Below, piece after piece: positions 21,033 to 30,312 of a stretch of DNA of 64,000 nucleotides. The translations under genes and the position numbers were made by a program. Position 1 is the first letter of the stretch. Each line of letters begins with the position of its first letter. The stretch covers positions 2,470,001-2,534,000 of the forward strand of contig NC_014387.1 in assembly GCF_000145035.1 (NCBI RefSeq), in the 5' to 3' direction. Under the pieces are notes generated by a model, which saw only the letters and a program-made list of their open reading frames with translations, searched no databases and was not told the origin of the DNA. Source of the stretch: Butyrivibrio proteoclasticus B316 (GTDB lineage Bacteria > Bacillota > Clostridia > Lachnospirales > Lachnospiraceae).

Positions 21033-22004
21033 ATGGACAATTCAATCAAGTTTCTCGGAGAAGATGATTTCCTCTCCGCAATGGAAAACGAAAACAAAAA
21101 ATGGCGCAAAGAGCACGTCACAAGAGGAACGCTCACAAGCTTTGACGGAACCAGACTTAACTACTACATTGCTACTCCCAAAGAGCCCAGGGGAAGTATT
21201 ACGATAGTCCACGGAATGGGCGAATTCTGGGGAAAATATCACGAATATGCCTGGTATTTATATCAGGCAGGCTACAAGGTATTTTTCATGGAACTAAGAG
21301 GCCATGGATACTCAGAGGGTAAAGTTTCAGACCCGCAGCTCATCTATATCGATGACTACAATACCTACGCTGAGGATCTTCTTAGTTTTGTTGAAACAGT
21401 GGTAGTTCCTGAAAGTGACGGCCTTGATATGAAGCTGATATGTCATTCAATGGGAGGCGCAATATCTGTGCTCTTTTTGGAAAAGCATCCCCAATACTTC
21501 AAATCAGCAATCCTGAATTCACCGATGCTCAAGATGAAAGCAGAAAAAAATCTATCGCCATTTGTCATTTTCTTTCTAAAACTATATGGAAAGATCTTCA
21601 GGAAGGAAAAGAGTATTGCTCCAAACCAGAAGCGTTTTGACCAGAACACGACTTTAGAAAACAGCAGTGCCAAATCAAGGTCCCGTTTTGAATATCAGCT
21701 CGCTCTTCGCAAGAAAGATGAACATTATCAGACCACAGGAGCCACTCTTGGCTGGGCACTTGCAAGCGTCAAAGTCACGAAGGACATTTTCAAACATATC
21801 AATAATATAAAAATACCGATAGATATCTTTACAGCAGGCCAGGATCATTTGATTAACCCTGCAGGCTATGATATGTTTAAAGAGATGCTTCCCCAAACCA
21901 GAATTCACGCCTATAATGAGTCAAGGCATGAAATATTCAATGCGGACGAAGCCACTCGCAAACGCTATTACACTGAAGTTCTTGAGGTTCTAAATGGCAA
22001 ATAA
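21033..22004 (+). CDS. Alpha/beta hydrolase (lysophospholipase/monoacylglycerol lipase-like)
   Basis: Serine hydrolase of the Hydrolase_4 group. The oxyanion region is IVHGMGEFWGKY (58-69), the nucleophile elbow is ICHSMGGA (Ser139), the acid is in TAGQDHLI (about 277) and the histidine in ESRHEIFN (about 298). No signal peptide. By family and by the adjacent glycerophosphodiesterase the substrate is probably a lysolipid or monoglyceride. Its 3' end overlaps the start of the SNF2 gene by 11 bp. Confidence 0.85.
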   Translation: MDNSIKFLGEDDFLSAMENENKKWRKEHVTRGTLTSFDGTRLNYYIATPKEPRGSITIVHGMGEFWGKYHEYAWYLYQAGYKVFFMELRGHGYSEGKVSDPQLIYIDDYNTYAEDLLSFVETVVVPESDGLDMKLICHSMGGAISVLFLEKHPQYFKSAILNSPMLKMKAEKNLSPFVIFFLKLYGKIFRKEKSIAPNQKRFDQNTTLENSSAKSRSRFEYQLALRKKDEHYQTTGATLGWALASVKVTKDIFKHINNIKIPIDIFTAGQDHLINPAGYDMFKEMLPQTRIHAYNESRHEIFNADEATRKRYYTEVLEVLNGK

Positions 22005-25000
22005 TTCCATGGACAATTCCAGAAAAGAATTTGTAACCGCCTCCGGTAGGCGGTTCATTTCTGATGTTCAAAAAGATTTTCACTATACTTCTTTTGAGAC
22101 CAAGAAGATTCTCAAAGAATACTCTCCTGAAAGCAGCAGCCCTGCTCTATACAAAAAGACATCCGTTGTCAATCTCGAACCGCACGTTACTCTAAATCAT
22201 GATAAATTATCTATAAATTTTAACATATACTCTGGTACCACAGGACACAGTTATGTCCTCAAAGACGTGGCTGCTCTTCTTTCTGCCATAGACGAAAGGG
22301 AGATTGTAAGCTACGGTAAGCATCTTGAATTTACCCATGATCTGTCTGCTTTTTCAGAAGAATCACAGAAAATCATTTCTTTTTTGAAAGACTTCTTTAG
22401 AGGAAAGCAACTTGGCGATGCCTTTTCTGCGTACTCATCTTCTGCATATTCATATGGCAAGGGCCATAACAAAGAGCTTGAGCTTACCGGTCACGAGATC
22501 GATGAGTTCTTTTCGGCTGTCAGTTCAATTTACTTTATAAATACAGATTTCAGATCCCGCTACACTGAGGAAAGGCCTGTAGATATCGTCTATTCTTTTC
22601 CTCCAATAGATCTCCATATAGAAAAGACAGCAAATGGCATAAATTTTGAGGCCAGCTCTTTTACCATGTTTGAAGGCTATTCAAACATCTATTTTGAGCG
22701 CAGACGTAAAATTCATGTTATTCCCAGAAAAGAATGTGAAGACATCTTCCCATTCCTCAAGTTTCTGTCTGCACGAAGGACAGAAAACGAACTGTTTATT
22801 TCCAATAAAGATCTGCCTCTTTTCTCATCAGGTCTTTACCCAATCCTTGAAGAATACTTCAATGTCAGCAACGACGGATTTTATCCATCCAAGTATTCAC
22901 CTGACATTCCTAAGTTTAAAATATACATTGATATGCCTGATCTCGTTACAATAACTTGTGATATACAGGCAATTTACCATGAAGGCAAACCCTCTGAAAC
23001 TACCGTGCGTTTGTTTGAAAACAGTGATGGTTCGTCAGGTAATAACGGCCAAGAAAACGAATCAGAAGTTATTATAAAAAGAAATTATTATCAGGAGAGT
23101 TCCATTATAAAGCTTGTAAGTCAACATTTCGATGAGCTCGATGACAAGAAGGGGCTCCTGATCCTTAGTGGTTCTTCAGACAACGAAGATAAGCTGTTTG
23201 CATTTATAGCAGATGATATTCCTAAGCTTGCAAGGCTTTGCGATGTCTATCTCTCAGATGCGATCAAATCCGTTAATATAAGTTCTGCTCCGACAGTCAA
23301 CATGGGCATTTCTGTTGTCTCTGATCTTTTGGAATTATCAATAGTTCCTCAGGAAATAACTGCTGCAGAGCTAAATAACATTCTTGGAAGATACAGACTA
23401 AAGAAAAAGTACTATAGACTCTCATCCGGGGATATTATTGACCTTCAGACCAGGGAGATGGATCTGTTATACAGCCTTAACGAAGGGCTGGGCCTTAGTC
23501 CAAAGGATATTCTGGCAGGCCATATTTCTATTCCGAAGTACAGGGCTCTTTTCCTAAACGAGCTTACAGATGACAACGCCATTATAAGCGGTACAACTAT
23601 TGATAAATCCAAGGATTTTAAAGATCTTGTCAAGTCTTATGCTACGACCGGTGACAAGCTGTTTACTGTTCCCAAGTCTCTGGACAAGGTCATGCGCGAT
23701 TATCAGAAGGATGGCTTTATATGGCTCAGAACTCTACGGCACAATGGCTTTGGCGGAATACTTGCTGATGATATGGGTCTTGGCAAGACTCTGCAGGTAC
23801 TCTCTCTCCTTCTTAGTATCAAAGAGGAGACTGACCGAAACAAAAAGCCAAACCGGTGTAGTTTAGTTGTTTGCCCTGCATCACTTGTATACAACTGGCA
23901 GCATGAAATAAAGAGATTTACACCACATCTTAAATGCGAACTTGCCGTAGGAATAAAAGCAGACAGAGTAAGAGTTACTTCTGAAATTGAAGAAGAAAAA
24001 ACTGATGTCATAATCACGTCTTATGATCTTCTAAGACGTGACATTGATCTGTACAAATATCTGGAATTTGACTGCCAGATCATAGATGAGGCTCAGTTTA
24101 TCAAGAATCCTACCACTCAGGTAGCCAAGGCTGTTAAGAGCATTCATGCTTCCTTTAAGGTAGCACTTACCGGTACTCCTATAGAGAACAGATTAAGCGA
24201 GCTCTGGAGTATCTTTGATTATTGTATGCCCGGATATTTGTTTAATTACAGACACTTCAAGGAAGCAATTGAGTCTCCGGCAATTCTCGATGGTGACGAA
24301 GAAGCCATGAGGCGCCTAAAGAGAATGATCTCACCTTTCATATTAAGAAGGCTCAAAAAAGATGTATTAAAGGATCTTCCGGACAAGCTTGAAGAAAACA
24401 TTTATGCTCCAATGGCCAAGGAGCAGGAAGAACTGTACAAGGCTCATTTGCAGCGCATCAAGCTCATGGTAGATTCCAAGAACGAAGAGGACTTCAGACG
24501 CGATCGTATCATGATCCTGTCAGAGCTCACAAGGCTTCGCCAGCTCTGCTGTGATCCGGGACTTATTTATGATAATTACACCGGCGGAAGTGCCAAGGCA
24601 GATCTGTGCCTTGAAATGATCAGAAGTGCCGCAGAAAGTGGACACAAGGTCCTGCTCTTCTCGCAGTTTACTTCAATGCTCGAGAGACTAACCGCAATTT
24701 TGAAAAAAGAAGGAATCAAGCACTACCTTCTTACAGGATCCACCCAAAAGGAAGATAGAATCCGCATGGTTGATGCATTTCAGGAGGATGACACTCCTGT
24801 ATTCTGCATATCCTTAAAAGCCGGTGGCACAGGTCTGAACCTTACCGCTGCAGACATAGTAATCCACTACGATCACTGGTGGAACATTGCAGTCGAAAAC
24901 CAGGCCACAGACAGAGCCCACAGAATCGGTCAAAAGAACGTCGTAACCGTCTACCGCCTGATAATGCAAAACACGATTGAGGAACGCATCATCCTCCTCC

Positions 25001-25098
25001 AGAACAAAAAGAAAGAGCTGGCTGACCAGCTCCTAAATACAGACTCGCTCCGCAACCCGACTCTCTCCAAAGAGGAGCTCCTCGAACTCCTCCGCTAG
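21994..25098 (+). CDS. SNF2-family DEAD/DEAH-box helicase
   Basis: Two-lobed SNF2 ATPase of 1034 residues. The N-terminal ~540 residues are the SNF2-associated region of bacterial proteins; no SWIM zinc motif is seen. The ATPase core has motif I DDMGLGKTLQ (590-599), motif II as IIDEAQFIKN (DEAQ, near 696), motif III LTGTPIENR, and helicase C with GLNLTAADIVIHYD and motif VI QATDRAHRIGQ (near 970). It should translocate on double-stranded DNA; the biological role is unknown. Its start lies inside the end of the hydrolase gene, so translation is coupled. The gene ends directly at the boundary of a repeat element. Confidence 0.92.
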   Translation: MANNSMDNSRKEFVTASGRRFISDVQKDFHYTSFETKKILKEYSPESSSPALYKKTSVVNLEPHVTLNHDKLSINFNIYSGTTGHSYVLKDVAALLSAIDEREIVSYGKHLEFTHDLSAFSEESQKIISFLKDFFRGKQLGDAFSAYSSSAYSYGKGHNKELELTGHEIDEFFSAVSSIYFINTDFRSRYTEERPVDIVYSFPPIDLHIEKTANGINFEASSFTMFEGYSNIYFERRRKIHVIPRKECEDIFPFLKFLSARRTENELFISNKDLPLFSSGLYPILEEYFNVSNDGFYPSKYSPDIPKFKIYIDMPDLVTITCDIQAIYHEGKPSETTVRLFENSDGSSGNNGQENESEVIIKRNYYQESSIIKLVSQHFDELDDKKGLLILSGSSDNEDKLFAFIADDIPKLARLCDVYLSDAIKSVNISSAPTVNMGISVVSDLLELSIVPQEITAAELNNILGRYRLKKKYYRLSSGDIIDLQTREMDLLYSLNEGLGLSPKDILAGHISIPKYRALFLNELTDDNAIISGTTIDKSKDFKDLVKSYATTGDKLFTVPKSLDKVMRDYQKDGFIWLRTLRHNGFGGILADDMGLGKTLQVLSLLLSIKEETDRNKKPNRCSLVVCPASLVYNWQHEIKRFTPHLKCELAVGIKADRVRVTSEIEEEKTDVIITSYDLLRRDIDLYKYLEFDCQIIDEAQFIKNPTTQVAKAVKSIHASFKVALTGTPIENRLSELWSIFDYCMPGYLFNYRHFKEAIESPAILDGDEEAMRRLKRMISPFILRRLKKDVLKDLPDKLEENIYAPMAKEQEELYKAHLQRIKLMVDSKNEEDFRRDRIMILSELTRLRQLCCDPGLIYDNYTGGSAKADLCLEMIRSAAESGHKVLLFSQFTSMLERLTAILKKEGIKHYLLTGSTQKEDRIRMVDAFQEDDTPVFCISLKAGGTGLNLTAADIVIHYDHWWNIAVENQATDRAHRIGQKNVVTVYRLIMQNTIEERIILLQNKKKELADQLLNTDSLRNPTLSKEELLELLR

Positions 25099-25099
25099 A

Positions 25100-25284
25100 G
25101 CACCCGAAAAGCTTTTTCCTCACAGCATTTCCCCCTGCTCGTCACTGACAAATGCAGATTTTCCCAGATATTTCCGCATTTTTTCTTTTATTGATGCATG
25201 CTCAACTAAACTTGCAGGAAGGATTGTAGTTTATAATTGAAAATGACATAGCCCGCTTGTCGGGCGTAAAAAGAGAAGTTATCA
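25100..25284. repeat. Palindromic repeat element, left half (copy 1, interrupted)
   Basis: Left arm of a long imperfect palindrome whose right half is at 29841-30055. From outside in: base stem GCACCCG (25100-25106, pairing with 30049-30055), an arm that matches 46843-46930 of the copy at 46681 (about 30 identical bases from 25134, then few mismatches), stem GAAAATGACATA (25239-25250, pairing with 29901-29912), a small hairpin (25251-25265) and the central-stem arm (25268-25284, pairing 16 of 17 with 29867-29883). The element stops abruptly at 25284 where AT-rich DNA begins. Confidence 0.85.
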
Positions 25285-25299
25285 TTATTTGCCATATAC

Positions 25300-25327
25300 T
25301 AAAGAGGCAACCCTTTCGGATTGCCTC
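25300..25327 (-). terminator. Probable terminator of the PRTase-PNP gene
   Basis: GAGGCAA (25304-25310) pairs with TTGCCTC (25321-25327), giving a 7-bp stem with a 10-base loop; on the minus strand TTTAG follows. The T-run is short. It lies 15 bp inside the left junction of the AT-rich insert. Confidence 0.6.
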
Positions 25328-25434
25328 TCCATTCATCTTCTCAATTCCTTGGATATAGGGCATTTCAATACGTGATTCCGTGTTCACAGAATCATTCTTA
25401 TAACTGGTACCACTTTTGAATAAATAAATGCTTG

Positions 25435-28400
25435 TTATTCATTTCCTATGATACTTATTAATTCGCGTAACACAATAGCTGCATTTTCTGCCGCAGGTTG
25501 TCTATACTTTTTTACTTCTTCTTTACTTTTATTTTCGTCAGCCATATCTGAAATACCTCTAATAATACAAATTCCCTTTTTCGGCTGCTCATCATTTAAT
25601 TTACTTTCATAAAATGCAGATGTAAATCCCCCAGCCTCCATTTCACAAGCAAGAATCTTGTCATTATAATTATTTATCCAACTTCTGATCTTAGATTTTG
25701 TTGACTTTATCACTGCACTTCCACTAGCTATGTCACCAATTACAACATTTATTGTTTTTCCAATACTATTTTCAGCTGGCTCAATCTCTTTCTTTGATAT
25801 AGACCTTGAAACAGCCTGATAAAGTGGACTAGTCTCAACATTTACAGTAAACTCCTTACCTCTACGAACAATACCTTCGTCCGTATCTTTGCTCAAATCA
25901 TATCCCACTACGCCTTCTGCCAAAACAACAGACGTATAATTAACGTCATCGTTTATTCCACCTGCAATTCCCACTAAACATATCATATCCGGATTATATT
26001 GCTTCATAAGATACGAAAATGTACTTATTATTGACTGTTCACCCTGCTGTAAACATTGCGTCAATATTACATCATAATTTCCAACTTTTCCAGCAAATTC
26101 AAGTCTCTTTCCTTGTACAAATGGCTTTTCACTAAGCTGAAGAACTTTTTCTACTGCCCGTGTTTCTTCTTCAATAATTGTAATTATTCCAATAATCTTA
26201 TCTTCCATACCATTATTCTCCCGCTCTGTCGAATGTTGCGGTGCTTCTAAGTTCCTTCTATACATGAACCTAGACTCATAGTTAATAATTTGCGTAGGTT
26301 TCTCATCAATTATTTTCTCTGTACTTTCGCACCTTTTGTATTTAAATTGTTCTTTTCTCTGTGTTCTAGGGTCCTCCAAGTATTGAATATATCTATTATT
26401 CTTTTCCAGAGATTTTTCTAATACAATGCTGATTTGGTTCTTCTTCCAATCTGTAAAAAAGATTGCTGATGGCAACGTCATAGCATAATCATAAAATGAA
26501 TTACATATAAACTCACCGTTTGAATTATTCCCTTCTTTTATTGCATAAGAATTCTCAATATCTCCTAGATATGTAAACTTCAACGGCACTACATCTTTAA
26601 GGCAGAAAGAAAGATTCAATGTAAGTATTGCTAACGCCTCAGCACCAGCATTACCTATCGCAATAAACCAAACAGCTCTCTCTGATTCATCAAGGATTAT
26701 GTCTGGGTTATATTTTTCCGGCAATTCAACTAAATGAGCATCATTACGCTTACCATTTGCATATGACGTGCATATATTTATATTATTCCATACTGCTCTT
26801 TCTTGTTGAAGATTGGAAACCTTGTATGTCAAATATAATACATGATTATATCTAACTAATTTATGTATTTTACCACTCTGCCCCAGAACACAGCATATAT
26901 CATCTAGCAAATCTTTTGTTATTCTTAACAAAAAGCTTATTGTACTATAGATTTCTTCAATTAAATGAGAACCAATATAATTTTCTACAATAACCTTCGT
27001 TCCTTCAATTGAATAACATTTTTCTATTTGTTTTTTTGTATTTTCATATAGCTTCTTGATTTCACTAAATTCATCAAAATACCTGTTCTTGTCATCACAA
27101 AATTCTATACATTCATCTTCTATTTTTTGTAGCTTGAAAAACTCTCCATAGGCTTTGTTATTTGTTTTTTTCTTTAGATTTAAAAAATGTACTTTTTTAC
27201 GTAGAACGAATAAGCACAACAAATAAACGGCCACATATTTAGACCTATAATAAAGCGAGGACAAATCTTCTTTTAATGTTTCATCAGCTATAGTGTTTTT
27301 TTCTTCAAACACTTCACTGAACATATTCTTCCAGGTGATGTTATCACTTTTTGATGCAAAATTTACATCTTTTATAAGCTTTGCTGCCTCTCCTGTTTCA
27401 AATGCCTTCAGCTTCATTAAAGCACTATTTAATGCTTCATATGCTTTTTCATTGGCATTTTTACTCCCCGGTTCCGATGTAAATGAAAAATTATGTTTAC
27501 AAATATTCAATTCTGCCGCTACAGCTTTAATACAATTTTCTCTTGTTAAACAGGTTGCTATCTTAGTTAGCTCTTGATCCCCATATACAACACCAGTATC
27601 TTCATTTTTATTACAAACTCTACCTAGCAAAATAGCTGGCAGCTGTACATCAGTCAATTCTTTCAATCCTATTGCTGATGTATCTGGTTCGTTTACTCTG
27701 TATCCACTTCTATCACCATCTGAAATAAGTCCCTTTTTGCTAAAAACTTGAGTAAGCCAAGTTGATTTATCCTCAGATGTAATATACGGAATATATTTTG
27801 TTGGAGCATGTTCCACTTTAGTTGCAACTATAGCAACAGGTCCTTTTAAATATGTTTTCACTCTCAAAATTCTACTATTATCATCATTTGGATTTATAGA
27901 AAAATTCGATAAATATGTAGAAAGTATTTCTTTCTTTATTCCAAGCTCAGTAAATAATACAATCAGCTTTTCCGCAGCAATATGCGTAATAGTTCGTTTT
28001 TCACTATCTTTGTTACTTTCTTCCTGAAACTCATATAAGAAATAAGAGTATAAAGTCTCTTCTTTCTCACCAAATAGCACATCCTCACCATGTCGAAAGG
28101 CTCTAAATACAAATCCATCCTTTGTTTGCGTTATAGGAACAATTATCCCCATATCAACAGACCTATCAATAAATAATGAGACCTTCGTCACACAATCATA
28201 GTAATCCCTAACATAATATATTGTTGACAGAAGATCCCCAACTGATATTCCCTTATTCAGCCTTTGCAAAATCTCCTGGTACCGTTCATCTTTAAAAGCA
28301 TCTTTTCCTTTATCTAAGACTAACTGTCTACATGGTATTTCTTTGTTATAGTATAAATCCAAAAATGGCTCAATTAATCTAGCTTCTGTAGAAATATAAT

Positions 28401-29574
28401 CTACTCCATCAATTACGCTTTTATACTCGCCTGAGAGAGACTCTGATCTGCCAAAGTGAATTTGTGGAAGTATTCTATTCATTGAATTCCTACATAAATC
28501 TTTAACCTCACTATCTATTTCAGGTGGAAATATAAATCTTAAATTCTTTTGTTCTATTTGTATTACACTTAAATCAACTCCTATATCTTCTGGCAAAAAA
28601 GTATTCCAAAATAGTGCTAATTTATATGAATAATAGTATTGAACTAAGCGCAATTTAGATGTAATATCAAAAAAATCTTCAGCATGTATTTCATTATCCT
28701 TTGTGATATTTGAAAACACTTCCTCGATTGTTTCAATATTCACTTTATCGAAAACAACCATAGGTAATACACTTATTGAATAGAAATCTTTATTCTTTTC
28801 TTTATGTGTAATATATGTTCTAATTTTAATAAGTGCGCAGTTACTTATACTACAATTCTCTATTAATTCAAATTCTTTTATTGCATTTTTAGTTGGGATA
28901 AATGTAACTGAATAAATCTCATTATTACGTTGTTCAGGCGTCGAAACATCATAAGAGTTCCAACCAACTAGATTTATAAACCTTGAAAAGTTAGTACTCT
29001 TTACATCAAATCTATTAAAAAGCGGAAAGTCAATATCATATGGTCTAGGTTGAAGCAGTATTGACTTTACCACTCTATAACACAAACTAATACAATCCTC
29101 ATTAGTAGCAACATTACAATTTGGATACAAATAACTTTTTCCTGTGTTATCAGTAAGCATATCTGGTTGAAACCATTTTTTATTTACTGACAAGACATAG
29201 ACATTAATAGATTTTACTTTCGCTTCAACCAATCTATTAATAGTTCTATTGATTGATGTCCCAGATACGATGGCATCATCAATTATAATTACTTCTTTAT
29301 CACATAACCATGATGTATCCATATCCAGTATACGCTCACTAGTAACATACCCATTAAAAGAAATAAGACCTAATTCTTCCAAACAGTAAAAAAAACATGA
29401 TGCTTTTCTTGCCATCAAAAAATAGACATCCGCCTGAGTTTCTGAAATTTTTCTACAAAAATCCAATAACTCAGTCTGTGTATCGCTATCGAAACAATTT
29501 AGTAGCCTATCTATCCTTACATTTGAATCCGAGCTTTCCTTGTGTCCGTTTTTTGACAATACTTCATTCCCCAT
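25435..29574 (-). CDS. Phosphoribosyltransferase - nucleoside phosphorylase (MTAN-like) fusion protein
   Basis: A 1379-residue protein with two nucleotide-enzyme domains at its ends. Residues about 20-190 form a type I PRTase-like domain: VIIIDDAIVSGTSI (95-108) is the PRPP loop (DDxxxSGTS), preceded by FLMARKASCFFYCLEELG. Residues 1123-1379 are a nucleoside phosphorylase/MTA-SAH nucleosidase-like domain with GIITIIEEE, VGIAGGI, ACEMEAGGF (Glu near 1311 and 1313) and RGISDMAD (Asp near 1343), so all three catalytic positions of MTAN are kept. About 900 residues between match nothing I recognise. I start at the ATG at 29574 (GGGAG eight bases upstream). Composition is far more AT-rich than the neighbours (two sampled 60-base lines have 25% G+C). 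No partner gene is on the insert. A conflict or defence role is inference. Confidence 0.8.
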   Translation of the reverse strand: MGNEVLSKNGHKESSDSNVRIDRLLNCFDSDTQTELLDFCRKISETQADVYFLMARKASCFFYCLEELGLISFNGYVTSERILDMDTSWLCDKEVIIIDDAIVSGTSINRTINRLVEAKVKSINVYVLSVNKKWFQPDMLTDNTGKSYLYPNCNVATNEDCISLCYRVVKSILLQPRPYDIDFPLFNRFDVKSTNFSRFINLVGWNSYDVSTPEQRNNEIYSVTFIPTKNAIKEFELIENCSISNCALIKIRTYITHKEKNKDFYSISVLPMVVFDKVNIETIEEVFSNITKDNEIHAEDFFDITSKLRLVQYYYSYKLALFWNTFLPEDIGVDLSVIQIEQKNLRFIFPPEIDSEVKDLCRNSMNRILPQIHFGRSESLSGEYKSVIDGVDYISTEARLIEPFLDLYYNKEIPCRQLVLDKGKDAFKDERYQEILQRLNKGISVGDLLSTIYYVRDYYDCVTKVSLFIDRSVDMGIIVPITQTKDGFVFRAFRHGEDVLFGEKEETLYSYFLYEFQEESNKDSEKRTITHIAAEKLIVLFTELGIKKEILSTYLSNFSINPNDDNSRILRVKTYLKGPVAIVATKVEHAPTKYIPYITSEDKSTWLTQVFSKKGLISDGDRSGYRVNEPDTSAIGLKELTDVQLPAILLGRVCNKNEDTGVVYGDQELTKIATCLTRENCIKAVAAELNICKHNFSFTSEPGSKNANEKAYEALNSALMKLKAFETGEAAKLIKDVNFASKSDNITWKNMFSEVFEEKNTIADETLKEDLSSLYYRSKYVAVYLLCLFVLRKKVHFLNLKKKTNNKAYGEFFKLQKIEDECIEFCDDKNRYFDEFSEIKKLYENTKKQIEKCYSIEGTKVIVENYIGSHLIEEIYSTISFLLRITKDLLDDICCVLGQSGKIHKLVRYNHVLYLTYKVSNLQQERAVWNNINICTSYANGKRNDAHLVELPEKYNPDIILDESERAVWFIAIGNAGAEALAILTLNLSFCLKDVVPLKFTYLGDIENSYAIKEGNNSNGEFICNSFYDYAMTLPSAIFFTDWKKNQISIVLEKSLEKNNRYIQYLEDPRTQRKEQFKYKRCESTEKIIDEKPTQIINYESRFMYRRNLEAPQHSTERENNGMEDKIIGIITIIEEETRAVEKVLQLSEKPFVQGKRLEFAGKVGNYDVILTQCLQQGEQSIISTFSYLMKQYNPDMICLVGIAGGINDDVNYTSVVLAEGVVGYDLSKDTDEGIVRRGKEFTVNVETSPLYQAVSRSISKKEIEPAENSIGKTINVVIGDIASGSAVIKSTKSKIRSWINNYNDKILACEMEAGGFTSAFYESKLNDEQPKKGICIIRGISDMADENKSKEEVKKYRQPAAENAAIVLRELISIIGNE

Positions 29575-29809
29575 ATTTGCGTCTCCCATAATTATGCATA
29601 AATACATTAACTACTATTGAAAGCCTATAAGGAAAATATTACATACATTTTATAAAATTTCAACAAATATTATAAACAATTTATAAATTGCAAGTCCTAG
29701 TGTAGCACAATATTATCACTTTTTCATATTCGTGATTTAATTGACAAGTATCAAAATAGTTTATTTGTAGCTTTATAATTTGTATATATATGCAAATTAT
29801 ATAGAAAAT

Positions 29810-29834
29810 GCCGTTTAGCATATTGCTAAACGGC
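29810..29834. other. Perfect hairpin at the right end of the AT-rich insert
   Basis: An 11-bp perfect inverted repeat (29810-29820 with 29824-29834) with a TAT loop. It lies about 8 bp inside the right junction of the insert and upstream of the PRTase-PNP gene. No T-run follows on either strand, so it does not look like a normal terminator. The stretch 29575-29809 before it is AT-rich leader with several -10-like motifs and no single clear promoter. Confidence 0.7.
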
Positions 29835-29840
29835 CTACGT

Positions 29841-30055
29841 TGTCTTCCAAGCTAGCTTGAAGAAGTTGATACCTTCTCTTTTTATAGATGCTACGCATCA
29901 TATGTCATTTTCTTTTGTCAGTATAATCTAACCGTCCTGCTTCAGACAAAGCTTCGCATGCATCGTGAAAAATGCTATGGAAACATTAGAAAATCGCATT
30001 TGCCATCTCAGACTCGCATGGGAAAGCTACTGCATCGGAAGCGCTTTGCGGGTGC
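29841..30055. repeat. Palindromic repeat element, right half (copy 1, interrupted)
   Basis: Continues the element begun at 25100. It holds the central loop (29844-29862, whose reverse complement is in the copy at 46681), the central-stem arm (29867-29883), a GATGC/GCATC hairpin (29887-29899), the stem TATGTCATTTTC (29901-29912) and the other long arm. Bases 29968-30020 are identical to 47124-47176. The base stem ends at 30055. Together with 25100-25284 it would form an element of about 400 bp. Confidence 0.85.
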
Positions 30056-30117
30056 GAGTTTTGAAACGTAGAATTCTTATGCCGCTTATATTGGGAAGAT
30101 ATCCTAATCCATAGTCA

Positions 30118-30236
30118 GAAATCCGCACTAGCTGCGGATTTCGTGAGAATATGATACGATTTGCAAATAAGCCCTTCGACGAAGTCGACTTTAAATGGCC
30201 TATTTACAGCATTCTTGAATCTTCTGATTCAAGAAT
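30118..30236. other. Two strong hairpins downstream of mgtC
   Basis: Perfect stems at 30118-30142 (GAAATCCGC, 7-base loop) and 30211-30236 (11-bp ATTCTTGAATC, loop TTCT). They lie in the 250-bp stretch between the repeat element and the end of mgtC, which has no gene. Neither is followed by a clear T-run. They may be further members of the intergenic hairpin families of this genome. Confidence 0.6.
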
Positions 30237-30312
30237 ACCTGAAATCCCGGATTTGAGTGGCGAAAAAACCTTTTTGAACGAGCTGACATGTGCGCCTTGC
30301 GGCGAGGGATAT

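Noticed and set aside
25285..29842. Prophage or integrative element with attachment sites
   Set aside because: No integrase, no tRNA and no direct repeat at the two ends was found; the insert holds a single gene.
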